The notes: generated by a model from the letters alone, not told the origin. Positions 26,193 to 35,769 are shown, counted from the first letter of the stretch. The stretch: 64,000 nucleotides of DNA from Streptomyces sp. NBC_01244 (GCF_035987325.1 NZ_CP108488.1:1116001-1180000), one strand, 5' to 3'. Made by a program: numbers and translations.

Positions 26193-28496
26193 GTGTCTGT
26201 CGTCCGTCCCCTTGGAGCGGCCCTGTTGGCCGTGAGCCTGGCCGTCGGCATCGCCGCTGCCGGGCCGCCGCCCCGCGCCGAGGCGGCCACCACCGCCCTG
26301 CCGGTGGTCTCACCGACCCCCCAGTCCATCCGGGCCACCGGCCTCGACCTGGCGATCCCGGCCCAGGTCACCCTTCTCGCCCCGGCCGGGGCCGACCCGG
26401 CCGCGGTGGACGTCGTCACCGATACCCTGCGCTCCGCCGGGGCCGCGGTCACCACCGAGGCCACCCCGAGCAGCGCCGCCCTGACCATCTCGGTCGGCGG
26501 GCCGACCGAGAACCCGTACAGTGCCGGGCTGCTCGGCGAGATAGGGGCCGACAGTCCGGCCGGCCTGGTGTCGGGCGGCTACGAGCTGGCGACCGGCAAG
26601 GCCGGCATCGGCCCGGTCGCCGTACTGTCCGGCGTGGACGCGGCCGGCACCTTCTATGCCGCGCAGACGCTGCGCCAGCTGCTGGCCAAGGCCGCCGCCA
26701 CGCACACCCTGCCCGGTGTGGCCGTCCGCGACTGGCCCGGGTTCGCGCATCGCGGCGGCAAGGAGATCTTCCACGGCACCCCCTGGTCCGCTGCGGACCA
26801 GGACGCCGAGGTGGACTTCCTCGCCGCCCACAAGATGAACGCCTTCTCCTTCATGCCCGCAAGGGACCCGAGGATCTCCGGCTCGACCTGGCGCGTGCTC
26901 TACCCGGACACTGAGCTGCCCCACCTCGCCGAAGTGGTGGCCCGGGGCCGGCGCCAGCACGTGGACGTGATGTACCGGATCAACCCGGAGGCTCCGCTGG
27001 CCCCCTCCGCCGGAATCTGCCACAGCCTGCAGGCCGACCTGGACGCGCTCACCGCCCGGCTCCAGCAGGTCTACGACCAGGGCGTACGCACCTTCATCAT
27101 CGGATGGGACGACGTCAAGGAAAAGTTCACCTGCACCGCCGACACCACCGCCTTCGGTTCCGACACCAGCCCGCTGGCCGCCGCCCAGGCCCACGTGCTC
27201 GGCTACGTCCAGCAGCACTTCATCGCCACGCACAGCGGGGCCGGCCTGATCACCATCCCCACCGCTTACCACGGCACCGCCGCCAGTACCTACCGCACCC
27301 GCTTCAACGCCCTGATCCCGTCCGGGACCACCGTCTACTGGACCGGACCCGAGGTGGACTCCGGCACCATCACCACCGCCCAGGCCTCCACGGTGAAGGG
27401 CCAGTTCGGCGGGCGCCCGCTGCTGATCTTCGACAACTACCCGGTCAACGACTACATCACCAACCGCCTGCTGCTCGGTCCACTGCGGGGCCGCAGCGCA
27501 GACCTGGACACCGTCGCCGTCGGCCTGACGGCCAATCAGGCCATCGAGTTCCAGACCTCGTTGATCCCGCTCTACACCATCGCCGACTACACCTGGAACC
27601 CCACCGACTACAACCCCGACACGTCCTGGAGCAACTCCCTGCTCGAGTTCGCGGGCGGTGACACCCAGACCTACCAGGCTCTGCGGGCGTTCGCGGAGAA
27701 CAACTACTCCTCCATCCTCACCACCACCGAGTCACCGACCCTGACCGCCCTGGCGGCGACCTTCTGGTCGGACCATGCCGCGCACAGGGACCTCACCGCC
27801 TCTGGGCAGGCGCTGTACGACTGGTTCGGGCAGCTGGCGTCCGCGCAGTCGGTGCTCACGGCCAGGCTCGACAACCCCGGGTTCCTCGAAGAGGCAGCAC
27901 CCTGGCTGGACAAGCTCACCCGCTACGGGCAGGCCGGGCAGACCGCCGTCCGTCTGGTGCAGGCGGCGGCGAGCGGGGACGGCAGCACGGCCGCCAACCT
28001 GCTGTCCACCCTCGGCACCCAGCGCACCGCCCTCGCGGCAATCCCCCAGCAGGTCGCCACGGGAGTGGCCGACACCTTCCTGGCCAAGGCATCCGCCGTC
28101 GCCGTCCCCAACCTGGCCCTGCGGGCACCGGTCACCGCCTCCAGCACGCTCAACAGCGCCCGCGCCCTCGCCTACGCGGTGGACGGCAACTCCAGCACCC
28201 GCTGGACAAGCGCCTACAGCGACCCGCAGTGGCTGCGCATCGACCTCGGCGTGGTCCGCCAGGTCACCGGCGTGCGGCTCAACTGGGAGGCCGCATACGC
28301 CTCCGCCTACCAGGTCCAGGTGTCCAACGACGGCAGCAGCTGGACCACCTTGTGGTCCACCAGCGCCGGCACCGGCGGGGTGGTAAACCTCAACGGGCTG
28401 AACGGTAGCGGACGCTACGTCAGGCTCCTCCTCACCAAGCGGGTCAATCCGTCTTGGGGGTATTCGCTCTGGGACGTCAACGTCTTCGGTCACTGA
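26193..28496 (+). CDS. Secreted GH84 beta-N-acetylglucosaminidase with CBM32
   Basis: 767 residues. GTG 26193 follows AGAGAGG. A signal peptide ends near EAATTA. There follow a GH84 N-terminal alpha/beta domain (VVSPTPQSI through YAAQTLRQLL), a catalytic barrel with the paired acids in GWDDVKEKF (about 306-307), IFDNYPVNDY, and a C-terminal F5/8-type CBM32 from about residue 630 (DGNSSTRWTSAYSDPQW). The family removes terminal GlcNAc by substrate assistance. Following the ABC genes closely, it probably supplies amino sugars to them and to the facing murQ operon. Confidence 0.9.
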   Translation: MSVVRPLGAALLAVSLAVGIAAAGPPPRAEAATTALPVVSPTPQSIRATGLDLAIPAQVTLLAPAGADPAAVDVVTDTLRSAGAAVTTEATPSSAALTISVGGPTENPYSAGLLGEIGADSPAGLVSGGYELATGKAGIGPVAVLSGVDAAGTFYAAQTLRQLLAKAAATHTLPGVAVRDWPGFAHRGGKEIFHGTPWSAADQDAEVDFLAAHKMNAFSFMPARDPRISGSTWRVLYPDTELPHLAEVVARGRRQHVDVMYRINPEAPLAPSAGICHSLQADLDALTARLQQVYDQGVRTFIIGWDDVKEKFTCTADTTAFGSDTSPLAAAQAHVLGYVQQHFIATHSGAGLITIPTAYHGTAASTYRTRFNALIPSGTTVYWTGPEVDSGTITTAQASTVKGQFGGRPLLIFDNYPVNDYITNRLLLGPLRGRSADLDTVAVGLTANQAIEFQTSLIPLYTIADYTWNPTDYNPDTSWSNSLLEFAGGDTQTYQALRAFAENNYSSILTTTESPTLTALAATFWSDHAAHRDLTASGQALYDWFGQLASAQSVLTARLDNPGFLEEAAPWLDKLTRYGQAGQTAVRLVQAAASGDGSTAANLLSTLGTQRTALAAIPQQVATGVADTFLAKASAVAVPNLALRAPVTASSTLNSARALAYAVDGNSSTRWTSAYSDPQWLRIDLGVVRQVTGVRLNWEAAYASAYQVQVSNDGSSWTTLWSTSAGTGGVVNLNGLNGSGRYVRLLLTKRVNPSWGYSLWDVNVFGH

Positions 28497-28525
28497 ACCC
28501 GATCCGTGCTCACGAGAAGATCGAG

Positions 28526-30121
28526 ATGATGGAACGCCCCCAAAACCTCCCCGCCCCGCCGACCCGGCGGTCCGTCCTGGCCGGCGCGGTGGCACTGGCC
28601 GCCACCGCGCTCGGCGGCTACTCCGCCCTCGCGCTCGCGCCACCCGCCTCGGCTGCCGCTCCGCCGCCGCCCGACCCGGATTTCCCGACCGCCATCCAGC
28701 CCGTCGATCTGAGCGTCAACGCCTTCGGCATCGACAACTGGTACGTGTGGTGCGGCACACCCACCTCTCACGAGGGCCGCTACTACACGTTCTACTCACG
28801 TTGGCCCACCGGCTCCACCGGACGCGCGAGCGGCACTTCGGAGAGCATCTTCTACGGCTTCAGCGGCTGGATGAAGTACTCGGAGATAGCGCTGGCCGTG
28901 TCCGACCACCCCCACGGGCCCTACACCCACGTCCGAACGATCCTCTCCAGCACCAACGACCCGACCCGCTGGGACCAGTACAACGCGCACAACCCGCACA
29001 TCCGCGAGTTCGACGGCAACTGGTACCTCTACTACATCGCCACCAGGCCGACCACGGGCCAGAGCACCAGGTGGCTGAACTACCACGCAGGACAACGGAT
29101 CGGCGTGGTCGTCGCCGACACCTTCGACGACCTGATCAACGGACGGGGGCAACGCAGCGCCTCCCCGATCGCCGCACCGGACAACGTCAACACCTTCCAG
29201 ATGGCGGTCAATCCCTCGGTCGACAGGACACTCGCGGGCACCTACCTGATGACCTACAAATGCTGGGACGCCCAGGGCCGGTACATCACGGTCGTCGGCA
29301 CCTCCGGCTCGCCACAAGGCCCGTTCAGGTACGCCGCGAAAGCACTCGCCACCACGACGACGCAGGCCGAGGACCCGTACCTGTGGTACGACCACCAACG
29401 CACGCGCTACTACGCCATCGTCAAGGACTTCTACGGCGGCGCCGACCGCACCAACGCCCTCACTCCGCAGTACGGCGCCCTCGCCCTGGTCACCTCGCAG
29501 GACGGCATCGCCTGGGACCGATCGGCCCACCCCCTCGTGTCACTCACCCAGCTGAAGCTGACCGACGGATCGACCCTGCCGCTCGCCAACCTCGAACGAC
29601 CCCAGCTGCTGTTCGACACCGACACCGACACCCCGATCGCCCTGTTCTGCGCCATGCGCGTCGGCTCCTCCGACGTCAGCAAGAACGTGTCCATCCCGCT
29701 CACCCCCGCCCCCGTGGACATCGCCCTCGGGAAGACGGTGACGGTGACGGCGTCGAGCACGGAGGCTACGGGCCGTGAACCGTCGCGCGTCGTGGACGGA
29801 TCGGCCACGACCCGCTGGGCCAGCCAGCACACCGACCCGCAGTGGATTCGCATCGATCTCGGAGCTGTCTGGCGGGTCACCAGGGTCGATCTGGACTGGG
29901 AGACCGCCTACGGCGAGCAATACCGCATCCAAGTATCGATCGACGGCAACACCTGGAGCGACATCTACTCCACGACCACCGGGAACGGCGGCCCGGAGAC
30001 ACTGACCGGCCTCGACGGCATCGGACGCCACATCCGGATGCTCGGAGAGAAGCGCGGCACCGGCTACGGCTACTCGCTTTGGAGGTTCGGCGTCTACGGC
30101 TCCGCCGACCTTGCGGACTGA
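28526..30121 (+). CDS. Exported GH43-like beta-propeller protein with CBM32
   Basis: 531 residues. ATG 28526, 29 bases after the GH84 stop, so same operon. A twin-arginine-like signal carries TRRSVLAGAVALAATALGG. The central region has five-bladed-propeller features (NWYVWCGTPTSHEGRYYTFY, WDQYNAHNPHIREFDGNWY, TTQAEDPYLWYDHQ). A C-terminal CBM32 (DGSATTRWASQHTDPQW) resembles that of the GH84 product. It probably acts on the same polysaccharide or glycoprotein; the specific activity is not assignable. Confidence 0.78.
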   Translation: MMERPQNLPAPPTRRSVLAGAVALAATALGGYSALALAPPASAAAPPPPDPDFPTAIQPVDLSVNAFGIDNWYVWCGTPTSHEGRYYTFYSRWPTGSTGRASGTSESIFYGFSGWMKYSEIALAVSDHPHGPYTHVRTILSSTNDPTRWDQYNAHNPHIREFDGNWYLYYIATRPTTGQSTRWLNYHAGQRIGVVVADTFDDLINGRGQRSASPIAAPDNVNTFQMAVNPSVDRTLAGTYLMTYKCWDAQGRYITVVGTSGSPQGPFRYAAKALATTTTQAEDPYLWYDHQRTRYYAIVKDFYGGADRTNALTPQYGALALVTSQDGIAWDRSAHPLVSLTQLKLTDGSTLPLANLERPQLLFDTDTDTPIALFCAMRVGSSDVSKNVSIPLTPAPVDIALGKTVTVTASSTEATGREPSRVVDGSATTRWASQHTDPQWIRIDLGAVWRVTRVDLDWETAYGEQYRIQVSIDGNTWSDIYSTTTGNGGPETLTGLDGIGRHIRMLGEKRGTGYGYSLWRFGVYGSADLAD

Positions 30122-30363
30122 TCGTAGATCCTGCGGTCTGGCTGGGCAGCGTCGTCAAAGGATCCGGCCCACAGGAGGAGTGAGGCGAGGGGCGGCGACT
30201 GCTCGGCAGGATCACGTATCTGATCCGACCGCCGGCCTTGGCATGGAAGACGGCCCGCGGCCACGCCGGTCAGGGCAGGGAAGGCGGCCGCGAGCCGTCG
30301 TTCTGGGCCGCTGCCATCAGGCAGCGGGTGGGAGGGGATCAGGTGGTTGATCCCACATGGAGT

Positions 30364-30882
30364 TCAGGACGGTGGTGTGCTCGGTGGAAGGTGCCACTCC
30401 GTCAGTCCCCAGGGCCGAGGCTTACAGGATCCCGGGGGGCCTTGCGCCAGGGACCTCAAGTCGGCCCACACGAGGTGGCCCGCATAGGAACGGTTGGCGC
30501 CCCAAGCCAGTGCGAGCACGGCCACGATGTCCAGTCCCCGGGAGGAGACGCGGTTCGCCGCAGTGGTCGCCTGACTCGAACGGAGCCCCCAGCCTTCGCC
30601 CTGGTCACCCACCACGATGCTGACCGAGCTGCCACCGTCAGCGAACAGCACCTGCCGCAGTGCGTGCCACACGGGTCGAATGCCCTGGCTCAGAGCATTC
30701 GTCACAAGTCCCGAGTCGATGCGCACCGCACCAGCGACCAGCTCCGGCACGCCCCACCCGTGCAACGCCTCATTGATCTGTCGGCCCGCACGGACCACGG
30801 ATACGGAGGGAATGCCGGAGGCCTGCCAAATCGGAGCGGATCGAGCGACCTGACGCTGATGGGGGATGAGAGGGCGATTCAT
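30364..30882 (-). CDS. RsbW-like ATP-binding protein with altered N-box
   Basis: 172 residues. ATG 30882 with GGAG seven bases upstream. HATPase_c features are present: RAGRQINEALHGWGVPEL, SGLVTNAL as the N-box, VVGDQGEGW as the G1 box and SRGLDIVAVLALAWGA as the G2 region. In the family the N-box normally has Glu before the hydrophobic pair (SELVTNA); here it is Gly. Anti-sigma kinases use that Glu as base, so kinase activity may be lost while binding remains. It lies downstream of the similar gene at 31176 on the same strand. Confidence 0.75.
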   Translation of the reverse strand: MNRPLIPHQRQVARSAPIWQASGIPSVSVVRAGRQINEALHGWGVPELVAGAVRIDSGLVTNALSQGIRPVWHALRQVLFADGGSSVSIVVGDQGEGWGLRSSQATTAANRVSSRGLDIVAVLALAWGANRSYAGHLVWADLRSLAQGPPGSCKPRPWGLTEWHLPPSTPPS

Positions 30883-31116
30883 GGCGACTCCAGTGCGGCG
30901 AGGCCCCCCGTCCGAGGTGAAGCACGGACCGGACATCTCCAGGAAAAGGCCTGGAGGCGAGCGGAACAATGCGGACCCACCCCTATTCGGCGCGGCGGTT
31001 TCGTAGGTGGAGCTGTGCGGGGAGGGGGTGGGCCGTGGACGGCACGGCTGCCGGTTGGCAGCAGGCCGCCGTCGGGGGGCTGCCCACCTCGCTCCCCGCT
31101 TGTCACGTAGGACAGC

Positions 31117-31141
31117 GACCCCGCCGGGTGCCGGCGGGGTC
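31117..31141 (-). terminator. Hairpin terminator after the 31176 gene
   Basis: Perfect 11-base stem GACCCCGCCGG / CCGGCGGGGTC with a 3-base loop, 35 bases past the stop of the leftward gene. No clear T tract, as is usual in Streptomyces. Confidence 0.75.
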
Positions 31142-31175
31142 GAAAGAATGCGGGTCCCGGGACGGACCATCGTTG

Positions 31176-31619
31176 TCAGGTGAGGTGGCACCAGACGGTC
31201 TTGCCGTTCGAGCGGGGGACGGTGCCCCAGCAGGTCGTCAGTGCTTCCACGAGTACGAGGCCGCGTCCGTGTTCGTCGTCGTCGGCGACGGCAGCGGTCC
31301 GCGCGGCCGGGACTCGCGGGTCCGGGTCGGTCACGGAGATGGTCAGGTCGTGGCCGTTCCAGTACACGTCCAGGCGGACGGTGCAGGTCTCGCCGCCGGT
31401 GTCCGCGTACTGCAGACCGTTGCTGAGCAGCTCGGTGGCCAGCAGCGCGGCCGTGTCGATCAGGAGCTCGGTGCAGCCGCAGGAGCCGAGGGTCTCGATG
31501 ACGCTCCGGCGCAGGGAGCGGATGCCCGCGACGTGGTCCGTGGTGAGACTCAGGACGGGGGCCGGGTCGGCGTCCGCGGAGGTGGACCGGGTCTGGACCT
31601 GGACGGTTGCGGTGGACAT
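31176..31619 (-). CDS. RsbW-like ATP-binding protein (anti-sigma-factor family)
   Basis: 147 residues. GGGAG precedes the ATG. The Bergerat ATP fold shows an N-box ATELLSNGLQYAD with its Glu intact, SVTDPDPRVP at the G1 position, and HGRGLVLVEALTTCWG with the ending GKTVWCHL. Small proteins of this type in Streptomyces are usually stand-alone anti-sigma or regulatory kinases. It is closely similar to the product at 56156-56584. It is driven from a promoter region sharing a conserved CAGGTAGTAC block with that gene. Confidence 0.85.
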   Translation of the reverse strand: MSTATVQVQTRSTSADADPAPVLSLTTDHVAGIRSLRRSVIETLGSCGCTELLIDTAALLATELLSNGLQYADTGGETCTVRLDVYWNGHDLTISVTDPDPRVPAARTAAVADDDEHGRGLVLVEALTTCWGTVPRSNGKTVWCHLT

Positions 31620-31680
31620 CTGGACTCCCGGGATCGGACATATCGGGTGGTGTATCCAGACTCTCCGGACCGGGTGCGGT

Positions 31681-31798
31681 GCACAGCCGTGGTACTACCT
31701 GTTCCGGTACGCGTATGCCTGCCCCCCAGTACGTAGTGCCCCCGCATACACCCGCGACAGCACGTATCCGTGGAGAACAGGTAGTGCCACGGCCGTGC
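31681..31798. promoter_or_regulatory. Inverted pair of CAGGTAGTAC-type blocks upstream of the anti-sigma gene
   Basis: A 24-base block at 31681-31704 (leftward reading contains CAGGTAGTACCACGG) recurs inverted at 31775-31798 (CAGGTAGTGCCACGG) with 22 of 24 matches. The same block lies upstream of the paralogue at 56642 and at 36545. The spacing to the gene start is about 60 bases both here and at 56.6 kb, so it is a likely promoter/operator. Confidence 0.6.
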
Positions 31799-31959
31799 GG
31801 GTAAGCCCACCGGGCGAGTGTTTAGGCAGCCGAGACCGCGCATTGCAGCTTCCCTCTGGTCGGCGGGGAACACGAGCTGTCACTGCTGACCTCGGGCCTG
31901 TCGCGCTCGAACAACCTCCAAGGCGCCGGACACCGTGGGAAGTGTCCCTCAACCGACGA

Positions 31960-31990
31960 CCCCGCCGTCCCCGAGTGCGGGACGGCGGGG
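31960..31990. terminator. Strong hairpin after the alpha-galactosidase gene
   Basis: Perfect 12-base stem CCCCGCCGTCCC / GGGACGGCGGGG with a 7-base loop, 46 bases past the leftward alpha-galactosidase stop. Confidence 0.8.
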
Positions 31991-32035
31991 CGCGGGCGCA
32001 TTCGCGGGCCTATATGGCCGCGGTGTGTGACGGGG

Positions 32036-33841
32036 TCACGCCGCGGGGGGCGTGGTGAACGGGGCGCTCCAGGTCTGGTTGGGCTGGTGGTCGGCACAGT
32101 TGTAGGTGGTCACGGCGGCGGCCTTGTTGTCCAGGACGCCACCGGCGATGTCCGCGCAGGTGCCGTCGGCCTGCTTGAGCTGCCCGGCGCGGTTGTACGT
32201 CCACTTCTGCTTGGCGTCGGCCGTGTTGCAGGTGGCCAGCTTGAGGCCGGCGCTGTCACCCGAGACGCACAGGCCGCTGTTCGCGAGGGAGGAGATCAGC
32301 CCGTTGGACTGGCGCTTCCACTGCTGGTTGGTGTTGCCGGTGCAGTCCCACAGGGCGACCTTGGCACCGCTGGTGGCTCCGTTGTAGGCGTCCAGGCAGA
32401 GCGCCTCCTTCTGGAATGCGCTCTGTGCGGCCTGGATCTGGCCGACCGCGCTCGCGGCGCCGCAGCTGCCGGGCGCCACGGTGAACATGGCGTTGTCGTG
32501 GCTGCCGATCGTGGCCGTCAGGGAGCCGGTGACGCTCTGGTTGGTGTGGGTCCACAGGTTGCGCGCGGTGCGCGTGCAGCCGAGGTTGTCGAAGCCGAGC
32601 CGGGCGAGGTCCAGGGTGTACGTGGTCGAGGAGGCGTTCTTGTTGACCACCGTGACCGCGCGGCTGCCGTTGGCGAGGGGCTTCACGACGACGTCGATGC
32701 CCGAGGTGGCGGAGCCGTTGCGGGAGGCGACGTAGCCGCCGGCGCCCAGGGAATCCTGGTCGACGGCGATGATGTCGGAGTTCTTGAGGATGCTCAGCTG
32801 CTCGGCGTACGCCTGCGGGTCGGCTGCCATCTTGCGGACGTCGGTGCTGATCATGAGCGGGGAGCCCATGGCCGACCAGAGGGCGAACTGGCTGCGCTGC
32901 TCGGCGAGGGTGAGCTGGTTGTTGTCGCCGATGAGGAGCATGTCGGCGTCGTTGTAGTTGCCGGGGCCGTTGTAGCGGGCGAGAGCGGCCGTGTCGGTGA
33001 GGTTCTGGTAGACGCCGCCCTCGTAGGCGCTCGACGCCTGGGGCCAGTCCCACGCGCTGGTGCCCGGGGAGTGCCAGACGGCGATGTCGGGGCTGACCCG
33101 CCACATCTGCCCGAGGCCGCGCACCCATTCCATGACCTTGTACTTGTCACTGCTCGACGGGTGATAGCCGGCCGGGGCCGACTCGTTGAAGAGGATCTTG
33201 CGGCTCTTGTTCGCGGTCGCGGTGCCCAGCGCCTTGGACATGAGGGTGAACTCCTGTTGCCGGTTGGCCGCGGTGGTGCCGCAGTTGTCCAGCTTCAGGG
33301 AGTCGACGCCCCAGTACGCCAGGGAGTTGGCGTCGTCCTGCTCGTGGCCCATCACGCCGCCGGGGACCTGCTGGCAGGTGTTGACGCCGGAGGTGCTGTA
33401 GAGACCGACTTCCATACCGAGGCCGTGCACGTAGTCGGCGTAGTCGTTGAGTTCCCAGTCGTAGCCGGGCTGGCTGCTGCCGCCCCACGTCGCCGCACCG
33501 TGCAGATAACCCGCACTCGTGCGCTGCATCCAGCAGTCATCGACGGTCAGGTTCTTGTATCCGGCCGCCATCAGGCCGGTGTCCTTCATCGCCTTCGCCT
33601 GGTCCTGCATGAACTGCTGGAAGGAGTACCCGTCGCGGGTGCCGTCCAGCCGGGCCTGAGCGGCGCAGGTGAAGCGCGCCCAGTTGTTGAAGCCCATCAT
33701 GGGCTTGGTCCCGATGGCGGTGCTGGTGTTCATGGCAACGTTGTCAGCGGACGCGGTGCCGGACATCGCGGGAACGGCGAGGCCTGCGACGGCGAGCGCC
33801 GCGGCCGTACAGATTCTGGTGATCTCCTTCCGCAACAGCAC
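32036..33841 (-). CDS. Secreted GH27 alpha-galactosidase with ricin-type CBM13
   Basis: 601 residues. The GTG start at 33841 is uncertain. A signal peptide ends near SGTASA. The GH27 barrel has KPMMGFNNWARF, VDDCWMQR, nucleophile Asp185 in LKLDNCG, probable acid/base Asp252 in WRVSPDI, and NDADMLLIG. After a beta-sandwich domain comes a ricin B-lectin module (about 470-595) with QxW-like repeats NQQWKRQ, KQKWTY and NQTWSAP. It hydrolyses alpha-galactosides outside the cell and is a single-gene unit. Confidence 0.92.
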   Translation of the reverse strand: MLLRKEITRICTAAALAVAGLAVPAMSGTASADNVAMNTSTAIGTKPMMGFNNWARFTCAAQARLDGTRDGYSFQQFMQDQAKAMKDTGLMAAGYKNLTVDDCWMQRTSAGYLHGAATWGGSSQPGYDWELNDYADYVHGLGMEVGLYSTSGVNTCQQVPGGVMGHEQDDANSLAYWGVDSLKLDNCGTTAANRQQEFTLMSKALGTATANKSRKILFNESAPAGYHPSSSDKYKVMEWVRGLGQMWRVSPDIAVWHSPGTSAWDWPQASSAYEGGVYQNLTDTAALARYNGPGNYNDADMLLIGDNNQLTLAEQRSQFALWSAMGSPLMISTDVRKMAADPQAYAEQLSILKNSDIIAVDQDSLGAGGYVASRNGSATSGIDVVVKPLANGSRAVTVVNKNASSTTYTLDLARLGFDNLGCTRTARNLWTHTNQSVTGSLTATIGSHDNAMFTVAPGSCGAASAVGQIQAAQSAFQKEALCLDAYNGATSGAKVALWDCTGNTNQQWKRQSNGLISSLANSGLCVSGDSAGLKLATCNTADAKQKWTYNRAGQLKQADGTCADIAGGVLDNKAAAVTTYNCADHQPNQTWSAPFTTPPAA

Positions 33842-34429
33842 GGGGCCCCCTGGTGCGCACTTGCCATAGTGAGAGCATCTCTAGTGAGCGATCATGCTTG
33901 ATAGCGCGTACTTCCACTCACGTTCTTGCAGAGGGTGTAGCCCCGCTCCATGGAAGGTCAATACATGTACCCAGGAGAAACCTGATGTTTCCCTGAGCGG
34001 ACACGTTCGCCACGCAGGGTCGACATCTGGCCACGGGACGTGTGCGTCGGCGGCGAGCTGCTTCCGGTGCATGCCGGACGGCAGGCATGCATGGCTGAGC
34101 GGTGCGGTCGGGAGCCCGGCATCAAGCCTCGGTTCTACGAAGGCGGTGGCCGAGGAGGCCATCCTCCTAAGCGGCTCACCTACTGCGTCATGAACTGCGC
34201 CTGCCGGCGCAGGTTCCGAGTGGCATGACGTGTCAGCAGCAGGTCGGTGCTCGGCCTCATGGGCGCGCCGCTACCCCGGCCAGCAGGGCGCCGTAAGGTC
34301 GCCCTGCTCCGGGGTGGGGTGAGTCCTGTGCATCGTCGGCCGGAGCCCAGTTCGTAGGGCGGGACGACGCTCGTAGTGGTGACTGGAGAAGATGGCAGAA
34401 TCCGAATGTGCCGTCGTAGCCGGCCTCGT
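33842..34429. other. 588-base gap without a supported gene
   Basis: It contains the leftward alpha-galactosidase promoter area, where CTCACTA occurs twice 15 bases apart (33865-33886 read on the minus strand), a possible regulator site. The remainder shows no coherent frame. Confidence 0.4.
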
Positions 34430-35593
34430 TCAGAGGGAGACTCCCAACTCCTTCAGGAAGGCGACGGGGTCGGTGTGTCCGTCGTAGGTGTTGCTCGTGC
34501 GGGCCTCGAAGTGCAGGTGGGGGCCGGTCGAGTTCCCTGTGCTGCCGGACAGGCCGATCTCCTGAGCGGCGGCAACCTGGTCGCCCTGCTGCACGGTCAT
34601 CCTGCTGAGGTGGGCATAGAGGGTGTACCTGCCGTCGGCGTGCTGGATGGTCACCGCGTTGCCATAAGCGCCCTGCCATTCGGCTGTGACGACGGTGCCC
34701 GCGGCGGCGGCGACCACGGAGGTGCCGGTCGGGACGGCGAAGTCGATGCCGGTGTGGAACCCGGCTGCCCAGGGTCCGGGCTGCCGGTAGGGGGTCGTCA
34801 CCACGGCACCTGCAACCGGGAGGGCCCCGACGCCTGCAGCCGGCCGGGCCGCGGGGGCTGCAGCCGGCTGGGCCGCGGGGACTGCAGCCGCCTGGGCCGC
34901 GGCCTCCTGCCCTGCTCCGCCAGACATGTCCGAGCAAGCGTTCTGCTGCGTCTGCGGGTCGGGGGTGATGTACGGGTCGGGTTGCTCCTTGTCGCAGTCG
35001 TTGATGAGCATCGGTCCGGGCTGGAGGTCTTCGTCGGGGTCGGCGCCGTTGGGTATCGCGTTCTCGTCTCCCGGTTCTTCCCAGCCGACGCACGGCTGGG
35101 GCTCCATGGAGTCGAGGCTGCCGGTCTCCTCCGCGGTGAAAAATCCGTCGGCTTCGCAGGGCGGGCTACCTGCGGGACCTGAGTCCGGTGCAGTGGTGGG
35201 CGGTGGGGAGCTCTGACCGTCGCGGGTCAGCCCCGCAGAGACGGAGCAGGTGGGCCAGGCTCCGGGACCCTGTTCTGCAAGTACCTTCTCGGCGACGCTG
35301 ATCTGCGCTTCCTTGCTCGCCTCGCTCGCGTTGGCTGCGTACGCGTGGCCGCCGAAGGCGGCCCAGGTGGCGGGCGCGAACTGGAGGCCGCCGTAGTAGC
35401 CGTTGCCGCTGTCGATGGCCCAGTTGCCGCTGCTTTCGCACGCGGCGACCTTGTCCCACGTGTCCGGGGTGGCGGCTGTGGCGGGCGCCGCGCCTGCCAC
35501 AGCGAAGAGGGGGATGGCTGCGGTGGTCACGAGGAGGCCGCACAGAAGGCGCCGCCCGTCGAGGGGGAGGGATGAGGCATGGGGGTAGCGCAT
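34430..35593 (-). CDS. Secreted Rpf-like transglycosylase with M23 endopeptidase domain
   Basis: 387 residues. ATG 35593 with ACGGAG upstream; a 45-residue signal ends at AAPATAA. The resuscitation-promoting-factor domain reads WDKVAACESSGNWAIDSG, GYYGGLQFAPATWAAFGG. After a proline-rich acidic linker and an Ala-Gln tract comes an M23/LytM domain with FHTGIDFAVPTGT and GPHLHFEAR. It cuts both glycan and peptide of peptidoglycan and is comparable to the Streptomyces germination hydrolases. A broken second copy of its start lies at 53.9-54.0 kb. Confidence 0.9.
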   Translation of the reverse strand: MRYPHASSLPLDGRRLLCGLLVTTAAIPLFAVAGAAPATAATPDTWDKVAACESSGNWAIDSGNGYYGGLQFAPATWAAFGGHAYAANASEASKEAQISVAEKVLAEQGPGAWPTCSVSAGLTRDGQSSPPPTTAPDSGPAGSPPCEADGFFTAEETGSLDSMEPQPCVGWEEPGDENAIPNGADPDEDLQPGPMLINDCDKEQPDPYITPDPQTQQNACSDMSGGAGQEAAAQAAAVPAAQPAAAPAARPAAGVGALPVAGAVVTTPYRQPGPWAAGFHTGIDFAVPTGTSVVAAAAGTVVTAEWQGAYGNAVTIQHADGRYTLYAHLSRMTVQQGDQVAAAQEIGLSGSTGNSTGPHLHFEARTSNTYDGHTDPVAFLKELGVSL

Positions 35594-35769
35594 CAGGGGC
35601 TCCGTGGGGGCGAAGTAAGGGCGGGAGGGCAGTGCGTGCGAGCCGTCGCGCGGCGTGGAGGGTGACCGGGGCTGCTTCCTGTACGCGCTGCCCAGGCACG
35701 AGTGGGCGGTCCGATGGGTGTTGGCAGGCCTGGCCGGCTCCGTGCTAGGGGATTGCCGCGGATCCGCTG

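Noticed and set aside
32027..33901. A 624-codon open frame antisense to the alpha-galactosidase
   Set aside because: A valine/glycine-rich shadow with no domains.
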